From Pseudomonadota bacterium (GTDB lineage: Bacteria; Myxococcota_A; UBA9042): 48,322 nt of DNA. The position numbers and the translations under genes were made by a program. The stretch covers positions 1 through 48,322 of the forward strand of contig SXRM01000388.1 of assembly GCA_005792545.1 (NCBI GenBank), written 5' to 3'. This document shows positions 16,223 to 25,700 of the stretch, in pieces (positions within the stretch are counted from its first letter, which is position 1; each line of letters begins with the position of its first letter). Under the pieces are notes generated by a model. The model worked only from the letters and a program-made list of their open reading frames with translations, was not told the DNA's origin and did not search any database.

Positions 16223-17749
16223 TTGAGCGCTCCATGGTCCTTGCCTGAGCGCGCCCAGTGGCTGGACCTGCCGGTCCGGCGCGGCCGCGATTTGCAGCGC
16301 GGCACGGTCGAGGGCCAGGCCTACGCCCACAATCCGGCGGGTTTTGACGCGCTTGCGTTGCTGAACCGCCGGGCGGTGCGCTTGCTCGACGCCGCCGACG
16401 GTCGATCGTTGGGCCAGCTGCTGGCCGAGTGGGGACAGGACGAGCCGGCCGCCGCGCAACAGTGGCTCGGCGAGCTGCCGCTGCTGTGGCGCAACGGTTT
16501 TTTGGTCTCGCCGGGCGTGGCGGTGCCGCAGCCGATAGCCGGCGAGCGCGTGTTCAATGCGTGGCTGCACCTGACCAACGCTTGTAACCTGGCCTGCCCC
16601 TATTGCTACATCCACAAAAGCAAACGGCACATGTCGGCTCACGTGGTCGAGCGGGTGCTGGCCTCGATCGCTGCAACAGCCCAGTCAGGCCAGGTCGAGC
16701 GCATTCACGTTCGCTATGCGGGCGGCGAGCCGATGCTGCGCTTTGACGCCATGCGGCGCTTCCACGCACAAGCGACTGCGGCCTGTGCTGCGTCCGGCGT
16801 GAAATTCTCCGCGGCGGTGCTGACCAACGGTGCGGCCGTGCCCGCGGGCGCAACCGAGTGGCTGCGCGCCAACCAGGTCAGCGTGTCGATGTCGATCGAC
16901 GGCGTAGGCGCGCTGCAAGACGCCATGCGCCCCGTGGTCGGCGGCGGTTCGTCGTTCGCACGGGTGTCAGCCGGTCTGGATGCGTATCTTGCAGCTGGCA
17001 TCCGGCCCTACATGTTGATTACGGTGGGCGATAGCAACCTGGACGGCCTGCCGGAACTCACCCAGTTCCTGCTCGACCGCGGCTTGTGGTTTCGCTACAG
17101 CCTGGTGCGCGACTTGCAGTGGGGCGCAGGCGTGCTCGACGACCGGCACGGGGCCGAGCACGGCCCGAGCGACAGCGAATCAGCGCCGGAAATACTGCAG
17201 GGCGCTCCGCTGCGCCGTGTCCAGGCCGTGTTCGGACGCTGCTATGACCTCATCGAGAGTTACGTGCTCGCGCAGGGGCAGCTGGCGCTGGCGTCTGGCA
17301 GGCGGCCCGATGTCGGCTTTCGCCGCAGCCACCACTTCTGCGACCTGCAACCCTGGGCGCCGATTCGACAAGCCTGTGGGGCAGGGCGCAGCTACCTGGC
17401 CATTGGCGAGCAGGGGCAGGTCTCGCCCTGCCAGGCCGCGTTGCACCGCGATGGCACCAACGAGATTGCGGGTCAGAGCCTGCTGGCGCTCGCGGCAGGG
17501 CAGACGCAACTGCCCGATTTCAAGCGCACCCAGCCCAATACTGCATGCAGCCGCTGTCCGCACCGTCTGTCGTGCGCAGGTGGGTGTCCGCTACTGCTGC
17601 ACCGCCGCGAGGGCCACGTCAACGGCCGCTCGCCGTATTGCGAGGTCTTCAAAGCGGTGTTGCCGCGCATCGTCCACATCGCAGCGCTGGAACTCGCACA
17701 CCAGGCGCGCTTTGCCCGCTCATCGGCGCACGTGGACAGCAAGGATTAG
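16223..17749 (+). CDS. Radical SAM/SPASM maturase with N-terminal PqqD-like domain
   Basis: A 508-residue enzyme. Residues about 24-98 read as a PqqD-like winged-helix recognition domain (LLNRRAVRLLDAADGRSL, ending in a WRNGFLV-type strand). The radical SAM core starts at residue 115, with the 4Fe-4S cysteines Cys121, Cys125 and Cys128 (CNLACPYC) and the GGEP motif at 167-170. The SPASM region carries Cys373, 385, 403, 442, 445, 451, 455 and 473, enough for two auxiliary clusters. Enzymes of this layout install thioether or carbon-carbon crosslinks in peptides. A TTG start at 16223 is chosen because GGGAG (16213-16217) precedes it at proper spacing. The adjacent Cys-tail protein is the obvious candidate substrate. 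The MscS gene follows after 6 bases. Confidence 0.88.
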   Translation: MSAPWSLPERAQWLDLPVRRGRDLQRGTVEGQAYAHNPAGFDALALLNRRAVRLLDAADGRSLGQLLAEWGQDEPAAAQQWLGELPLLWRNGFLVSPGVAVPQPIAGERVFNAWLHLTNACNLACPYCYIHKSKRHMSAHVVERVLASIAATAQSGQVERIHVRYAGGEPMLRFDAMRRFHAQATAACAASGVKFSAAVLTNGAAVPAGATEWLRANQVSVSMSIDGVGALQDAMRPVVGGGSSFARVSAGLDAYLAAGIRPYMLITVGDSNLDGLPELTQFLLDRGLWFRYSLVRDLQWGAGVLDDRHGAEHGPSDSESAPEILQGAPLRRVQAVFGRCYDLIESYVLAQGQLALASGRRPDVGFRRSHHFCDLQPWAPIRQACGAGRSYLAIGEQGQVSPCQAALHRDGTNEIAGQSLLALAAGQTQLPDFKRTQPNTACSRCPHRLSCAGGCPLLLHRREGHVNGRSPYCEVFKAVLPRIVHIAALELAHQARFARSSAHVDSKD

Positions 17750-17755
17750 GCGACC

Positions 17756-18904
17756 ATGCATTGGCTGTACGATGCTGAGACATTCTTGCAGCGCCAGGTC
17801 GCCGGCAATGCGATCGAGACCTGGGGCATCGCGGCACTGGTCGCCGTGCTCGGCTTCCTGCTCGGCAAGCTCACACACTTCGTCCTGACCCGCGTGGTGC
17901 TGCGGCTGACGGCCCATACCAACACCGACTTTGACGACAAACTCATCGGCCGGACGGCCCGCCCGTTCTCGCTGGCGGTGCTGTTTGGCTGCGCCTACTT
18001 CGCCATGCAACTGCTGGTGCTGCCGTCGCTGGCCGTCAAGATCGTCGGCGGCACGTTCCTGGGGGCCCTGGCAGTCACCGCTGCCCTCATCCTGATGCGC
18101 GTTATCGACGTGCTCTTCGAGAACCTCGCAGAGCCATGGGCGCTGCGCCACGAGCCGCCGGTCAATGTCCAGGTCATCCATGTCGCGCGGGTGACGAGCA
18201 AGATTGTCGGCGGCACGCTGGTGATGGTGTTCGTGCTGCAGCGCGCCGGCTTCGACGTTTGGAGCGTGATTACCGGCCTGGGTATTGGCGGTGTGGCGGT
18301 CGCGCTGGCGGCGCAGCAGACGCTGGGCAATATCTTTGGCTCGCTGCAAGTGATGACCGACCAGCCGTTCCGCGTCGGCGATTGGATTCGCGTCGACCAG
18401 AACTTTGGCCGCGTCATCCACATCGGCATGCGCAGCACGCGCATCGCAACGACCGCCGGCCAGACCTTCGTGGTGCCGAACAAGCACATCGCCGAAGCGA
18501 CCATCGAAAACGCGGTGGCGCCGCAGGGTCAAGTCCGCGAGTTCTTCCTGGCATTGCCGTACGACCTGGACGCCGATCGCCTGCAACTGGCGTGCGACCT
18601 CATCTTGCAGGTATTGGCGGAGACGCCGGGCGTCCACCCTGATTTCCTGGCGCACGTGTGGGCATTCGCAGAGTGGTCGGTGCAGCTGCGCGTGATCTAC
18701 CGGGTCCCCGATCTCGCGGGATTCTCCCCGATTGCCCACGCAGTCAACCTAGGCATCAAGCGCAAGTTCGACGAGGCTGGCCTGGTGTTCGCGTACCCGA
18801 CTCGCACGGTCCACCTGGTCGGTGCGGACGCCGGCGCGATTGCCGGCACGCAGCCACTGGTGGTGCAGTTGGCCCAGCCGGCTGCACAAGCGAAGCAAGC
18901 TTAG
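17756..18904 (+). CDS. MscS-family mechanosensitive ion channel
   Basis: A 382-residue inner-membrane protein with hydrophobic segments at about 22-45, 70-92, 97-121 and 149-163, and then the hallmark MscS pore helix and beta domain (GLGIGGVAVALAAQQTLGNIFG, about 174-195, followed by MTDQPFRVGDWI). Such channels release solutes on hypo-osmotic shock. It is longer at the N-terminus than E. coli MscS (286 residues), by roughly one extra TM hairpin. It starts 6 bases after the radical SAM stop, so the two are almost surely cotranscribed. Its last 4 bases overlap the converging DksA-like gene. Confidence 0.93.
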   Translation: MHWLYDAETFLQRQVAGNAIETWGIAALVAVLGFLLGKLTHFVLTRVVLRLTAHTNTDFDDKLIGRTARPFSLAVLFGCAYFAMQLLVLPSLAVKIVGGTFLGALAVTAALILMRVIDVLFENLAEPWALRHEPPVNVQVIHVARVTSKIVGGTLVMVFVLQRAGFDVWSVITGLGIGGVAVALAAQQTLGNIFGSLQVMTDQPFRVGDWIRVDQNFGRVIHIGMRSTRIATTAGQTFVVPNKHIAEATIENAVAPQGQVREFFLALPYDLDADRLQLACDLILQVLAETPGVHPDFLAHVWAFAEWSVQLRVIYRVPDLAGFSPIAHAVNLGIKRKFDEAGLVFAYPTRTVHLVGADAGAIAGTQPLVVQLAQPAAQAKQA

Positions 18905-19257
18905 AAAGGCAGTGCGACCGAACTGCTCCGCGCCGCGCACGGTCCGCATTCTTCGAGCCATGGCGCGTCATCCAGAGCACCAAGCGGCAGCAACGTGCCG
19001 CAGGTCTGGCACTTGCCGTACGCGTCGCTGTCCAGCCGCCGCTGTGCGGCGATGACCTGCTTCAAGTAGCGCCGCAGCTTTTCTTCTCTGGTCTCGCCGG
19101 GTTCCTGCTCGTTAGGCAGCTTGATGGTGGCAAGCGTCGCATTCTGCCGTGCCAGCAGCGCGGTCAGTTGGCCGTTGACCTCCATGCCTTTGTACATCAG
19201 GCGCGTGCGCCAGCGTGCGACGTTGGTGGGGTCGAGGTAGGCATTGGTCGTAGGCAT
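18901..19257 (-). CDS. DksA/TraR-type C4 zinc-finger protein
   Basis: A 118-residue protein: a helical N-terminal half (probable coiled coil, about 20-75), then a DksA/TraR zinc finger with Cys83-x2-Cys86-x17-Cys104-x2-Cys107 in the setting AYGKCQTCGTLLPLGAL. DksA-family proteins enter the secondary channel of RNA polymerase to tune transcription. The DxxDxA acidic tip of true DksA is not seen, so it is a DksA-like rather than orthologous protein. The ATG at 19257 has GAGG upstream. It follows the TonB receptor gene by 39 bases and may share its transcript. Confidence 0.8.
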   Translation of the reverse strand: MPTTNAYLDPTNVARWRTRLMYKGMEVNGQLTALLARQNATLATIKLPNEQEPGETREEKLRRYLKQVIAAQRRLDSDAYGKCQTCGTLLPLGALDDAPWLEECGPCAARSSSVALPF

Positions 19258-19296
19258 GGTGCAACCTCGCGTGCAAAGCGTCGCCAAAGGGGGCCC

Positions 19297-21945
19297 TCAA
19301 AACTCGGCCCGTACACCCAAACTCGGAATCACCGGCAGCCCCGCTTGCGGCGTTTGCCGTGTGTAGTCGTGGCTCCAGACGACGCCCTCTGCGTTGCTGC
19401 GGTTGTACACGTTCTGCACGTCCAGGTAGGCCGACAGCATCCAGCGGTTGAACACGAACCGCCGGTCCACCCGCAAGTCCAGTTGGTGAAACGCCGGCAG
19501 CCGCCCACTGTTGTAGGCCCCGTCAATCGCCTGGTAGCTGTCGCTCTTTTCGTCCCAAACGGCGCCCACGACCGGCGTGGTCGGATTACCGGTGACCAGC
19601 CGAAACCGCGCGCCGAATTCGAACTGGTAGGGCAGCTTGTACGACGCGACTGCGGTCAGGATGTGGCGCTGGTCCCAGTCGAACGGCCGCCAATCGGTCT
19701 TGGCGGCCAGGTCACGGCGCTCTGCCCACAGTAGCGTATAGGCGATCCAGCCAAACCAGTTGTCGCTGAGGCGATGGCGCGCCAGCAACTCCATGCCGTA
19801 GACCCGGCCCTCGCCTTGGTTGAGGTAGGGCGGGCTTGGGAACAGGCCAGGAGCCTGCACCACCAGATTCCATTGCTTCTTGTAGAACACCTGCACGTCG
19901 ACGCTGTCGACCTTGGTCAGCTGCAGTTCAGTACCCAGGGCGGCGTCGACACTGCGAATTGCCTGCAAATTCGGATTGCCGACTGCGCCGAAGCCAACGG
20001 TCTCATAGGGCTGCGGACGCTGCGAGTAGGCCCCAGATGCCGCCTTGACGAGCACCGCGTCGTTCAATCGCCAGCGCAGCGCGAGGCGCGGCGACAGAGT
20101 CTGGTCGCTGTCCACGCCGCGGAAAAGGTCAAAGCGAACGCCAGGCACCACCTCAAGGCTCTTGTTCGGCCGGTAGATGGCGTCGTACCACAACGCCGGC
20201 GCGAAAAAACTGAAGCTGCCGTGGTAGGTGAAATACTGGCCGTCATTGGCCGCGCCTTGGCTTTGGCCGTTGCCCTCTTCGCTCACACGGCCCGATGGCG
20301 CATACACGTCGGCCCAAACCGGCGTGTGTAGCAGGTCCAGGCCAGCACGCAGCTGCAGCGGCCCCTTGGCGGCAGTGCTCATTTCGTGGCGGAGGTTGAG
20401 GTCCAAGGCCGTGGCATCAAAGCGCAGGAACCGTCCAAATTCGACGCCCTGAAGGCCCCAATTCAGGCCCAGCATGGTCTTGCTGGTCCAGCTGCCGGCA
20501 TCGTGGCGCAAAACCGCCATCCCACCGTGAAAGGCGGTGCCGAATTTGATGCCGCCAATCGTTCGGACATCTGCGCCCAGCGGTTGTTTGGACACCAACT
20601 CCAGCCGGTCATCGGAACCGTAGCCAAACAGCGTCACCCAGGTGCGCGGACCCAAGCGATGGTCGATGCGCGCCTGCCAGTCCCAGTACCGCGGCGCCAG
20701 CGTGAATGGCAAGACGTCCGCTGGAATCGCCGCGTTGAGCACCACGTCGATGTAGGATCTGCGCGCCGCGATGGCAAACGAGGTGTCCTCGGTGATGCTG
20801 CCCTTGAGAAAAAAGCCGGTGTGAAACACGTTGGTTTCGATGTAACCGGCCCACGGCTCGTCGGCGCGCGGCAGCCGCAGGCGCGCATTGAGGACGCCGC
20901 CGGTCTGGCGACCCCACGCGACCGGATAGCCGCCGGGCACGAAGTCGATGGCCTCCAGCATGTCGGTGTTGAGCACCGAATACAGCCCGCCAAAGTGGTA
21001 GGCAAGCGGACTGCGCATGCCTTCGATCATCGCCAGCGAGTCCGACGGCGCCGAGCCGCGTACCACCACCTCGCCGCCGAGCGGACTCGGCCGCGCCACG
21101 CCGGGCAGGTTTTGCACCACCTTCATGGCGTCGCCATACACGCCGGGAACACGTTGAATTTCTTCGACAGAAAGCTCGCGTCGCGCCATGTCGGCAGGCT
21201 GAGCCGGTGCCTCGGCCGTGGCCCGATACAGCCCGTAATGCACCCGTTCTGCGCGCAGCTGTAGCTCGGTGACCTTGCCCGCCGCGACCGTGAACGGCAC
21301 GTCCAGCGCCTTGTACTCGCCCGCTGGCGACAGCAGCCGGTGCGTTCCGGGTGGCAGCAGCGCAAACTGAAAAGCGCCGCCCGCATCCGTGGTCGTCTCC
21401 GCGGCGCCACCGTCGACGATCAGCATCAGCCCGCGCACCGGCCGTCGCGTGCCTTTTTCGCGCACCGTGCCGCGGACGCTGAGGGCTCCAGCTGGCGCGC
21501 GCTCGACATCGCGGCGGTCGAAGCGCCCATCGGACTTTGCGGCGTCTCGGCGTTCGGCGCCGTGGTCAACGGCGAAGTTGAAGCGGTAGCGAATGCGCGC
21601 GGCGACCGCCTTGCCGCCTTTGCTGGCCGGGGTGAAGCGCAGGCGACCTGCCGCTTCCAGCGCCGCGGCGTCCATGTCCGGGCCTGCGCTTTGGAACACG
21701 GTGATGTCTTTGGGCACGCCGTCGACACCGACCGTCAGCTCCACCACGACCGCGCCGCCCAAGCCCTTGCCGCGCAGCGACTCAGGATAGACGGGCTCTG
21801 CCGTCGCCGTCAGCACAGGGTCGGTGACGGCTTGCGCTTCGGCTCGGGCCTCGCCAGCCGCAACACCTGTGGCAAGCGAGCCACTTGCCAGCGCAGCCGC
21901 TACGAGCAGCCCGGTCAGGCGCAGGCTTGGTGTGGGTGTCGTCAA
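19297..21945 (-). CDS. TonB-dependent receptor with N-terminal TonB C-terminal domain
   Basis: An 882-residue outer-membrane receptor. After a signal peptide (about 1-32) comes a TonB_C-like domain (about 42-118; EPVYPESLRGKGLGGAVVVELTV), then a carboxypeptidase regulatory-like beta domain (about 155-235), then the plug (about 250-350; VRGSAPSDSLAMIEGM) and a 22-strand barrel ending in the aromatic VRAEF. It would import an unknown siderophore, metal or glycan. The TTG at 21945 is chosen because it directly precedes the signal peptide and lies just after the TetR gene; earlier starts would overlap that gene in Cys/Arg/Pro-rich shadow sequence. TetR lies 22 bases upstream on the same strand and may regulate it. 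Confidence 0.88.
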   Translation of the reverse strand: MTTPTPSLRLTGLLVAAALASGSLATGVAAGEARAEAQAVTDPVLTATAEPVYPESLRGKGLGGAVVVELTVGVDGVPKDITVFQSAGPDMDAAALEAAGRLRFTPASKGGKAVAARIRYRFNFAVDHGAERRDAAKSDGRFDRRDVERAPAGALSVRGTVREKGTRRPVRGLMLIVDGGAAETTTDAGGAFQFALLPPGTHRLLSPAGEYKALDVPFTVAAGKVTELQLRAERVHYGLYRATAEAPAQPADMARRELSVEEIQRVPGVYGDAMKVVQNLPGVARPSPLGGEVVVRGSAPSDSLAMIEGMRSPLAYHFGGLYSVLNTDMLEAIDFVPGGYPVAWGRQTGGVLNARLRLPRADEPWAGYIETNVFHTGFFLKGSITEDTSFAIAARRSYIDVVLNAAIPADVLPFTLAPRYWDWQARIDHRLGPRTWVTLFGYGSDDRLELVSKQPLGADVRTIGGIKFGTAFHGGMAVLRHDAGSWTSKTMLGLNWGLQGVEFGRFLRFDATALDLNLRHEMSTAAKGPLQLRAGLDLLHTPVWADVYAPSGRVSEEGNGQSQGAANDGQYFTYHGSFSFFAPALWYDAIYRPNKSLEVVPGVRFDLFRGVDSDQTLSPRLALRWRLNDAVLVKAASGAYSQRPQPYETVGFGAVGNPNLQAIRSVDAALGTELQLTKVDSVDVQVFYKKQWNLVVQAPGLFPSPPYLNQGEGRVYGMELLARHRLSDNWFGWIAYTLLWAERRDLAAKTDWRPFDWDQRHILTAVASYKLPYQFEFGARFRLVTGNPTTPVVGAVWDEKSDSYQAIDGAYNSGRLPAFHQLDLRVDRRFVFNRWMLSAYLDVQNVYNRSNAEGVVWSHDYTRQTPQAGLPVIPSLGVRAEF

Positions 21946-21967
21946 GGCGCTTTCTTTGCGGCCAGCC

Positions 21968-22609
21968 TCAGGCCGCCAATCCCTGTAGCACGCGATCGGC
22001 GACCAGCGAGCCCAGGCGGGTAGCGTCGGTGGTCGACAGGCCCAGGGCTTCCAGCTGGCCGTCGATGAGCAGCAGCGACAGCCCATGTAGCGTGGCCCAC
22101 ATCACCAGTGCCTGTTCCTGGGCCGGCCAGGGGCGAAACTTGCCGCTTGCCTGGCCCTGCTCGACGAACCGTACCAGGCGGCCGAACACCAGCATGGCCG
22201 CCCGCAGCAGGCCCGAACCGCTGCCGGCGCTTAATGGGTTGCTTGCCATCATCATCCGGTACTGCGCAGTATGGGTAGACGCGAACGCCGTCCACGCCAC
22301 TGCCGCTGCTGAGACCCGACCCGGCGCGTCGTTGGCCGGAACCGTCGCCACTGCGCCATCGATGGTCGCGAACAGGGTCAAGAACCCCTCTTCGGCGACC
22401 GCCGCCATCAGCCCGTCGCGATTGCGAAACAGTCGTGCCGGCGCCGTGTTGGGCACGCCGCTGCGCCGCGCGACCTCGCGCATGGTCAAGGCATCCAGGC
22501 CTGCCTGCGCCACTACGTCGACTGCGCCCGTCATCACTGCTCGCCGCAAGTCTTCGTGCGGCGCTGCGACCGGTGTCTGGTGACTCGAATAGCTGGAGGT
22601 CTGGCTCAT
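21968..22609 (-). CDS. TetR-family transcriptional regulator
   Basis: A 213-residue regulator with an N-terminal TetR helix-turn-helix (about 20-66; ALTMREVARRSGVPNTAPARLFRNRDGL) and a helical ligand-binding C-terminal domain with the W...HG pattern (WATLHGLSLL) seen in a common TetR_C group. It probably represses its own operon, which includes the TonB-dependent receptor 22 bases downstream, until a small ligand binds. The ATG at 22609 has TTGAGG upstream. The short region 22610-22711 upstream is the likely place for its operator, but no clear palindrome is visible. Confidence 0.9.
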   Translation of the reverse strand: MSQTSSYSSHQTPVAAPHEDLRRAVMTGAVDVVAQAGLDALTMREVARRSGVPNTAPARLFRNRDGLMAAVAEEGFLTLFATIDGAVATVPANDAPGRVSAAAVAWTAFASTHTAQYRMMMASNPLSAGSGSGLLRAAMLVFGRLVRFVEQGQASGKFRPWPAQEQALVMWATLHGLSLLLIDGQLEALGLSTTDATRLGSLVADRVLQGLAA

Positions 22610-22711
22610 AGCGGTGCCTCAAGGAGAGCACCGCGTTTGTACCGCACGCGGACCGGCCGGGCAATGGCGGCGCCCGCCACCGCGCCTCGCCTGCGCTACC
22701 GCAATCAGCGG

Positions 22712-25700
22712 CTACGGCGCAATCAGCACATCGTCGATGGAGAACGTGCTGCCGATACCCGGGGACTCAATCAAGAATCCCAGGTAGCCCTTCATGTTCG
22801 GCGGAATCGGGCCTATCGCCAGCGAAATCGTTTGCGTCTGCCCCGGGCTGAGGATCACCGACGTGTAGGTGCTCCACGACTTGCCGTCCACGGACAGTTG
22901 CACGCTCAGCGACGCCGACATCGGCGGGCCCGGCGGCATGATCGGCAGCGTTGTCCAGGTCACCTTGGCGGTCACTTTGACGAGCGTGGTGGCGCCCGTC
23001 TCGAGCACAGGCGTGACCAGTCGAGCACCGGTCGCGCCGCCGATACCAATCGCGCCAGAGCCCAGCTGTGCGGACTTGTTGCCGTTGGCGGCGGGGCTCA
23101 AGATCCAGGCGCCGCCCGACGTGGTCTGCGAAGACCAACCGCCTTCCGCGAAGCTCTGCTGGTATTGGTCGAACTTCTCGCTAAAGGGCAGTTTCTTGGG
23201 CGCGCCGACCGGATCCTTGTCGCAGACGTCGCCTTGGCCGTCGCCGTCGCTGTCTTTTTGGTCCTTGTTGGCGGCCTTGGCGCAGTTGTCCTTGAGGTCG
23301 GCGATGGCGTCGTCGTCGTCGTCGGGGTCGCAGGCGTCGTCGAGGCCATCCAGATCGGTGTCGGTCGGGGTCAGCACCGCGTCCTTGCTCAACGGGCACG
23401 CGTCTTTGAGGTTGGGCAGGTTGTCTCCATCGGTGTCGGTGTCACAAGCGTCCGGCGTGCCGTCGCCGTCGGTGTCCGGCACCTTACCGCTGACCGCCCA
23501 AATCGCGACGTTGTCGAGCCACACACCGCTCGTGGTATTGGCGATGCCGTCCACCGAGTCAAACAACACGCGCAGGCGCACCCGCTGACCGCCGTAGCTG
23601 CTGAGATCAACCAGCAGGTTGGTCCACGCGTTCATCTTGGTGCCGTTGTCCTTGGCCTTGATGGTGGTCCAGTTGCTGAACAAGCCGCTCTCTGTGGCGA
23701 TCTGCAAGTCGACTTTGTCGTAGCTGGTGCCGGCTTCAACGGCGAACAAATACCAAGCCGACAGCGTCAGCTTCACACCAGCTGGCAGCACGATGACTGG
23801 CGAGCGCGCTGCGCCTTTGACCGCGTTGTTGCCATTGGCGTAGTTGCCGGTCTTGGGGTTGCCGAACCACAGCGCGCCCGGCTTGCTCTTGGCTTCGCCC
23901 TGGCCGTAGACCTGCCAGCCGACGCCGTTTTGCGCCGCGTCGAACGACCAACCGCCGTTGCTGCCATCGTCAAAAGTCCAGCCGGCGATGCCGCCTTCGT
24001 CAGTCTGACCGTTGCAGTTATCGTCTACGCCGTTGCAGGCGACGTCGATGGCGGCCGGCATGGTGCTGTCTTTGGGTCCGCAGTCGGTCGCGTTCGGGTA
24101 GCCGTCGCCATCCATGTCGTCGTCGCACAGGTCACCTTGCTTGTCGGCGTCAAGGTCCAGTTGGTCCTTGTTGGCGACTTTGGCACAGTTGTCGCAGGCA
24201 TCGCCCACGCCATCGGCGTCGGTGTCGGCGTTGCCGCTGTTGGCGAGGTTGGGGCACAGGTCGCAGGCGTTGCCGACCTTGTCGCCGTCGCTGTCGGCCT
24301 GGTCCTTGTTGGCCACGGTCGGACAGTTGTCCTTGGTTGCGCACACGAGGTCGCCGTCGGGGTCCTTGCAGCACGCCGGTGACGCGCTCGGTTCGTGGGC
24401 GCACAAGCCACCCGTCACGCACATGTCGACCGTGCAGCCGTCCTTGTCGTCGCACTCTGCGTCCGAGAAGCACTTGAACGGATCGACGCATTGGGTGCCC
24501 ACGCACAGCTTGCCAGTCGCGCACTGGCCGCACTGGCCGCCGCAGGCGTCGTCGCCGCACTGCTTGCCTGCGCACTGCGGCGCACACACGCAGGTGTTCT
24601 TAGCGGAGCAGTACTGCGTCGCGGTGCACTTGCCGCACGACCCACCGCAGCCGTTGTCGCCGCATTGCTTGCCAAAGCAGTTGGGGATGCATGGACACTG
24701 ACCGCAGTCTTGCGCGCAGGTCGTGCACGACTCGCCGGCTTGCGCTTCGCACACGAAGTTGCCGCACTTGGCCGGTGGGCAGCAGTCTTGCGCGCAGTTC
24801 TGGCAGGTCTCGCCGGCTTCGCATTTGGCGTTGCCGCACTGGGTCGGGCAGGTGCCGCAGTCCTTGGGGCAGGTGGTGCAGGTCTCGCCGGGCACGCACG
24901 CGCCGTCGCCGCACACGGCTGGGCAGGCGCCGCAGTCTTCGGGGCAGACCTTGCACGACTCGTTGTCGGTGGGCTTGCAGACGCCGTCGCCGCAGGTCTT
25001 GGGCGGCAGCACGCACACGCCGGTAAAGGTGCAGGTCTCGCCCGCTTTGCAAACGCCGCACGCACCGCCGCAACCGTCCGGGCCGCATTGCTTGCCGGTG
25101 CAGTTGGGCTTGCAGGCCGTGCCACAACCGCCGCATTTCTGGCTGCAGATCTCGACGCAGTTTTTGTCCCACGCCACGCTGCAGCAGAACGGGTCACCGT
25201 CGCAGGTGCACTTCTGGCACTTGCAGTTGGTGCAGCCCGGCGCGGGGCTGACCAGGCAGCCGTCGTTCGGCGGACACGCGCCGCAATCGCCTTGGCAGTT
25301 CGCGCAGTTTTCAGTGCTTTCGCAGACCTTGTTGCCGCACTGCGCCGGACAGCTGCCGCAGTCCTGCACACACGTCTTGCAGTCCTCGCCGTTGACCTTG
25401 TCGCAGAAGAAGTCGCCGCACTTGGGCACGCACTTGCCGCAGTCGCCGGGGCAAGTCTGGCAGGTCTCGCCGGGCGTAAACGGCGTTGGCTGGGTGCAAA
25501 TGCCGTCGCCGCAACTGGGCGGGCAGGGGCCGCAGTCGATCGTGCAGGTCTTGCAGGTCTCGCCAGCTGCGGCGTCGCACTTGAAGTCGCCGCAGTTGGG
25601 CTTACACGGGCCGCAGTCCTTGGCGCAGCTCTGGCACGTTTCCAGCTGCATGCCGCTCGGGTCGATGGCGCACACGCCGTCGCCGCACACGGGCTTGCAG

